DNA of 9,686 bases, from the NCBI GenBank assembly GCA_050184295.1, contig JBFXAM010000151.1, positions 1-9,686 on the forward strand, written 5' to 3'. The position numbers and the translations under genes were made by a program. The DNA comes from JBFXAM01 sp050184295. GTDB taxonomy: Bacteria; Planctomycetota; Phycisphaerae; UBA1845; Fen-1342. Positions 7,145-9,686 of the stretch are shown here, piece after piece (position 1 is the first letter of the stretch; every line of letters starts with the position of its first letter). The notes under the pieces were generated by a model. That model did not search any database. It was given only the letters and a program-made list of their open reading frames with translations, and had not been told where the DNA came from.

Positions 7145-7707
7145 GGTCGATGCTGCGGCCGCTGATTCGTGCGTCGTTCTATCCCACGCTGCTGCTGAAT
7201 CGCGTCATGCAGTGGCTCGGCCTGTGGGAGCGCTGGAACTGGGTCGACGACGTGTTGCTGCTGGGGGCGCTGCCGTCGCGCGGCGACCTGGCGCGCCTCC
7301 GCGCGCTCGGCGTGACGGGCGTTGTGAATTTCTGCGCAGAATTCGGAGGACACACGCGCGAACTGGCGGCGGCGGGCATCGAGCAACTGCATCTCAAGAC
7401 GCTCGACTACCACCCCCCGAGCGAGCAGGACATGCGGTGCGCGATCGAGTTCATCGCGCGGCACGCGGCGGCCGGCGGCAAAGTGTATACGCACTGCAAG
7501 GCCGGGCGCGGCCGGAGCGCGACGCTCGCGGTTTGTCACGTGGTGTGGACGCAACAACTGTCGGCGGAGCAGGCGTATGCCGCGGTGAAACGCGCCCGGC
7601 GGCAGATCGACGGGCGGCTCGCGCGGCGAGAGTGCGTAAAAGCGATCGAGCGGCGGATGCGAGCCGGGGAGCTTCCGCCGCCGCCGCCGGGGCGAACGGC
7701 GCAGTAG
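7141..7707 (+). CDS. PTPMT1-like dual-specificity phosphatase, probable phosphatidylglycerophosphate phosphatase
   Basis: This is a 188-aa cysteine phosphatase. The signature H118-C119-K-A-G-R-G-R125-S is the CX5R loop, with C119 as nucleophile and R125 binding phosphate; D89 (T-L-D-Y) is the likely general acid. Several other stretches match mitochondrial PTPMT1 as I remember it: FYPTLL at 13-18, LLGALP at 40-45, a Glu (E67) after a G-V-V-N strand, and GIEQLHLKTLD at 79-89. PTPMT1 removes phosphate from phosphatidylglycerophosphate to give phosphatidylglycerol, the cardiolipin precursor, and a planctomycete homologue with this activity is known. Residues 13-29 may form a membrane-contacting helix. 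It has no export signal, so it should act on the cytoplasmic face. The ATG at 7141 lies in an ATGA overlap with the previous gene. The C-terminus ends in a run of prolines (179-183) encoded by CCG repeats. Lipid specificity is inferred from family resemblance. Confidence 0.88.
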   Translation: MRSMLRPLIRASFYPTLLLNRVMQWLGLWERWNWVDDVLLLGALPSRGDLARLRALGVTGVVNFCAEFGGHTRELAAAGIEQLHLKTLDYHPPSEQDMRCAIEFIARHAAAGGKVYTHCKAGRGRSATLAVCHVVWTQQLSAEQAYAAVKRARRQIDGRLARRECVKAIERRMRAGELPPPPPGRTAQ

Positions 7708-7725
7708 GCTCGCGGCCGCGGCCCG

Positions 7726-7751
7726 GCACGCCGCGCCGTTGCGTGGCGTGC
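7726..7751 (+). terminator. Hairpin after the operon
   Basis: An 11-bp stem with one G-U pair (GCACGCCGCGC at 7726-7736, GCGTGGCGTGC at 7741-7751) closes on the loop CGTT and starts 18 bases after the stop codon. No T-tract follows, so it may act as a Rho-assisted terminator or protect the 3' end. Its position at the end of the coupled genes fits either role. Confidence 0.5.
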
Positions 7752-7815
7752 GCGTGTCGCTGAGAGCTGAATCGCCGGGTCCGATTCCGCGGCGCACCAC
7801 GTCACCGACGTCCAT

Positions 7816-7831
7816 GCGGGCTGAAGCCCGC
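7816..7831. repeat. REP-like palindrome between convergent genes
   Basis: GCGGGCT at 7816-7822 is followed two bases later by its perfect complement AGCCCGC at 7825-7831, giving GCGGGCTGAAGCCCGC. It lies between the ends of the + operon and the minus-strand helicase. A short GC palindrome in a convergent intergenic gap is the usual setting for REP elements and could also serve as a two-way terminator. Only one copy is in this window, so repetition in the genome is inferred. Confidence 0.45.
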
Positions 7832-7881
7832 GGCTCAAAGGGGGCGCTCCGCGTTCATGGATTACGATTTAGCCGGATTGC

Positions 7882-8078
7882 GCTCGCCGGGTCGGCGCTC
7901 GCCGGTGTGAATGTCGTTCGTCAGCCGGCGGGCGTGGCCTCGGCACGGCGCTGCTCGCCGGGACGGCTCGAGAATCCGCGTCTTCCGCGTCCGCCGCGTC
8001 GTCCCCGTCGTCCGCCGCTCGCCGGTGCGCGTCCGCCGCCGGACGCGGCCGGCGCCGCATCGGGGGGCGGCTCGCCGG
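7882..8078. repeat. Five dispersed copies of GCTCGCCGG at the helicase 3' end
   Basis: The nonamer GCTCGCCGG occurs at 7882-7890, 7897-7905, 7953-7961, 8017-8025 and 8070-8078. Three copies lie in the Arg/Gly-rich tail of the helicase gene and two lie just past its stop codon. The first two belong to an 11-base direct repeat (GCGCTCGCCGG) with a period of 15. This may be only low-complexity drift. Confidence 0.4.
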
Positions 8079-9195
8079 AGGCGCGCTGGAGCGGTTCGCC
8101 GATCAGCCGTTCGATGGCGCGGAGTTCTCGGCGCTCGGCGGCGGTGCAGAAGGAGATCGCGACGCCGCTGGCGCCGGCGCGACCGGTTCGTCCGACGCGG
8201 TGTACGTAGGTCTCGGGCTCGTGGGTGAGATCGAAGTTGATGACGCGCGCGATGTCGTCGACGTGCAGTCCGCGGGCGGCAATATCGGTGGCGACGAGCA
8301 CCGGGACATGCGCGGAACGGAAGTTCGCGAGTGCACGGGTGCGGGCGGACATCTCCATGTCGCTGTGCATCGGGGCGGCGAGGACGCCGACCTTGCGCAA
8401 GTGGCGGACGAGCTTGTCGGCGCCGCGCTTGGTGCGGGTGAAGACCAGCGTGCGGTCGTCGCCCGATTCGCGGAGCAGCCTGGCGAGCAGATCGGCCTTG
8501 CCTTCGGGCGATACGAAATGCACGAAGTGGTCGACCGTCGCGACGACGGACGAGACCGGCGTGACCTGCACGTTGGCCGGATTGCGCAGAATCTCCTTCG
8601 CCAGGTCGCGAATCGCCGGCGGCATGGTCGCCGAGAAGAGCAGCGTCTGTCGATCCTCGGGGATGTGTGCCATGATCCGGCGAATCGCAGGCAGAAATCC
8701 GATGTCGAGCATGCGGTCGGCTTCGTCCAGGACGACGATGTCGACCAGCGTCACGCGCGCCAGCCGCTGCGTCATGAGGTCCATGAGCCGCCCCGGCGTC
8801 GCGATCAGCACGTCGACGCCCGACTTCAGGGCCTGAACCTGCGAGTACTGGTGCACGCCGCCGACGATCGCGGCACATTTCAGGGTCGTGTGCTTCGCAT
8901 ATTTCACGAAGTTTTCATGAACCTGCTGGGCAAGTTCGCGCGTCGGGCTGAGCACGAGCGCGCGGGCGCCGGGGGCGCGGAAGCCGGTGTCGCCGGCGGC
9001 GTTCAGCAGGCGCTCGAGAATGGGCAGCGCGAAAGCGGCGGTTTTTCCGGTGCCCGTCTGCGCGAAGCCGAGTACGTCCTTGCCCGCGCGGATGTGCGGG
9101 ATGGCGGCGACCTGAATGGGAGTGGGGTGCGTGTAGCCGGACTCCAGCACGGCGCGAGCCAGCGGGTCCGGCAGCTTCAGATGATCAAACGTCAA
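7921..9195 (-). CDS. rhlE: DEAD-box ATP-dependent RNA helicase, RhlE type
   Basis: This 424-aa helicase unwinds short RNA duplexes using ATP and is typically involved in ribosome assembly, mRNA decay or cold adaptation. All core motifs are present: Q motif (F3, then GYTHPTPIQ at 20-28), motif I AQTGTGKT (45-52), Ia PTRELAQQ (84-91), TPGR (133-136), DEAD (157-160), SAT (188-190), VFTRTK (251-256), SARTRAL (283-289), ATDIAARG (302-309) and HRVGRTGR (332-339). The tail (about 385-424) is rich in Gly and Arg, as in RhlE proteins, and probably adds RNA binding. Motif V reads RGLH311 where most family members have Asp; I recall RhlB also having His there. The protein begins MTFDHLKL only if the TTG at 9195 is used. 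That codon sits 7 bases after AAGGA, whereas the upstream in-frame ATG at 9282 has no ribosome binding site. The gene is monocistronic as far as the window shows and converges on the operon. Confidence 0.93.
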   Translation of the reverse strand: MTFDHLKLPDPLARAVLESGYTHPTPIQVAAIPHIRAGKDVLGFAQTGTGKTAAFALPILERLLNAAGDTGFRAPGARALVLSPTRELAQQVHENFVKYAKHTTLKCAAIVGGVHQYSQVQALKSGVDVLIATPGRLMDLMTQRLARVTLVDIVVLDEADRMLDIGFLPAIRRIMAHIPEDRQTLLFSATMPPAIRDLAKEILRNPANVQVTPVSSVVATVDHFVHFVSPEGKADLLARLLRESGDDRTLVFTRTKRGADKLVRHLRKVGVLAAPMHSDMEMSARTRALANFRSAHVPVLVATDIAARGLHVDDIARVINFDLTHEPETYVHRVGRTGRAGASGVAISFCTAAERRELRAIERLIGEPLQRASGEPPPDAAPAASGGGRAPASGGRRGRRGGRGRRGFSSRPGEQRRAEATPAG

Positions 9196-9450
9196 AGAAC
9201 ATTCCTTTCGTGGTTCTTTCCGCCCGAGTCCGTCCGTGGACCCGGGCCGCGGCGGAGGTTCGGCGCGCCGCGCGCCCTCCATGTGTCAGTCGGTGCTGGA
9301 ACCTCGCAGCGACGCGCCGCCCGCAAGCGAGGTCATCCCGGTCGATGCGGTGAGAATCGTTCGACGCGAGAGGGTAGGCCGACAGCGGGGGGCAGACGGC
9401 AAGTGTGCGACGAAACTGAGCCCAACCGACTTTCTTCAAACACTTTCTCT
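9196..9450 (-). other. Long 5' leader of the helicase gene
   Basis: If the promoter at 9457-9484 is used, the helicase mRNA has about 255 untranslated bases. The leader contains a perfect GC inverted repeat (GGCGCGC-C-GCGCGCC at 9262-9276) and a five-codon ORF, MFFDV, whose ATG abuts the helicase ribosome binding site. The frame from 9562 that ends in MFFDV is arginine-rich with no domain. I see no recognisable riboswitch. Long structured leaders are known for some DEAD-box and cold-shock genes. Confidence 0.4.
9203..9207 (-). promoter_or_regulatory. Ribosome binding site for the TTG start of the helicase
   Basis: On the minus strand AAGGA precedes the TTG at 9195-9193 by 7 bases. An ATG in another frame overlaps directly with the end of this site, too close to be initiated from it. 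Motif and spacing together choose TTG as the start codon. Confidence 0.7.
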
Positions 9451-9456
9451 GTGGGC

Positions 9457-9484
9457 ATTCTACCGGCGTGGCCCGCGGCGTCAA
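9457..9484 (-). promoter_or_regulatory. Sigma-70-like promoter for the helicase
   Basis: On the minus strand TTGACG (9484-9479) matches the -35 consensus at five of six positions. After a 16-base spacer TAGAAT (9462-9457) matches the -10 at five of six. Transcription would start near 9450. This is the best promoter match I found in the window and it points at the helicase gene. Confidence 0.6.
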
Positions 9485-9686
9485 CGGTGCGAGTCGCGAC
9501 GCTGCTCCGCTCGCGAGCGCGTGATTGAGCGCGATCGATGCACACTGCGTAGCGCCACGCAAGTCAAGCGCCGCGGCTGGAGCGGTGAAGCGCGTCTTGG
9601 GTCTCTCGCCAGACGCTCCCCGCTCTTGGCTGGGGGAGTTATTCTCGGGTCCGTTTGCCGAGGGGCGATAGCGCGGCTCTATGTGC
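9485..9686. other. Right-end segment without a supported gene
   Basis: I see no convincing coding region. A + strand frame from a GTG near 9586 runs only about 28 codons before a TAG and has no recognisable motif. An imperfect terminator-like hairpin (CTCCCC at 9616-9621, GGGGAG at 9633-9638, then TTATTCTC) could end a + strand transcript, but nothing upstream on that strand needs it. It may belong to the regulatory region of a gene beyond the window. Confidence 0.3.

Noticed and set aside
7862..8878. 338-codon minus-strand frame overlapping the helicase in another frame
   Set aside because: It is an Arg-rich frame-shift shadow. A frameshift in the helicase was considered, but its own frame is intact through all motifs and the tail.
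8200..9528. 442-codon open frame on + opposite the helicase
   Set aside because: It is the antisense of a complete DEAD-box gene with every motif present. Its protein has no domain or ribosome binding site; this kind of mirror frame is common opposite GC-rich helicase genes.
9185..9562. 125-codon minus-strand frame upstream of the helicase
   Set aside because: It has no domain, no ribosome binding site and Arg/Ala-rich content, and it ends across the helicase start. At most its last five codons (MFFDV) are of regulatory interest.
9616..9646. Intrinsic terminator near the right edge
   Set aside because: The stem is short with an 11-base loop and a weak T-run, and no + strand gene precedes it. 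It is mentioned only inside the right-end segment entry.

Overview
The window is GC-rich bacterial chromosome that most probably comes from a planctomycete, possibly of the Phycisphaerae type. Three things suggest this. The first is a secreted repeat protein that ends in a dockerin-like pair of calcium loops (GDMNDDGLVNAWDI and, weaker, ADLNQDARIDVRDI), a C-terminal tail common in that phylum. The second is a secreted FG-GAP/VCBS propeller protein next to it. The third is a phosphatase that closely resembles mitochondrial PTPMT1, a family known to have a functional member in planctomycetes. The lineage is inferred, because there is no rRNA or other marker gene in the window.

Left part (1-3105, + strand): two exported proteins of unknown substrate. 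The first (127-1551) is a seven-unit FG-GAP/VCBS beta-propeller and is followed by a strong hairpin. The second (1726-3105) is a HAF-repeat protein with a signal peptide, a good ribosome binding site and the dockerin-like tail.

Middle (3177-7707, + strand): a compact three-gene operon. A polytopic GT-C-like membrane protein (763 aa) overlaps by GTGA with an alkaline-phosphatase-superfamily phosphodiesterase (559 aa, exported or lipoprotein). That gene overlaps by ATGA with a PTPMT1-like phosphatase (188 aa, CX5R motif HCKAGRGRS). The last is a good candidate phosphatidylglycerophosphate phosphatase. The three probably act together on envelope lipids or lipid-linked glycans, but only the phosphatase has a specific family precedent. 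This operon is the best candidate here for an undescribed system.

Right part (7708-9686): a convergent intergenic region with a strong hairpin and a REP-like palindrome, then a minus-strand RhlE-type DEAD-box RNA helicase (9195-7921, TTG start, Arg/Gly-rich tail). Upstream of it lie a leader of about 255 nt and a good sigma-70-like promoter (TTGACG-N16-TAGAAT). The last 200 bases contain no gene I can support. I found no tRNA, rRNA, CRISPR array, insertion sequence or phage gene.
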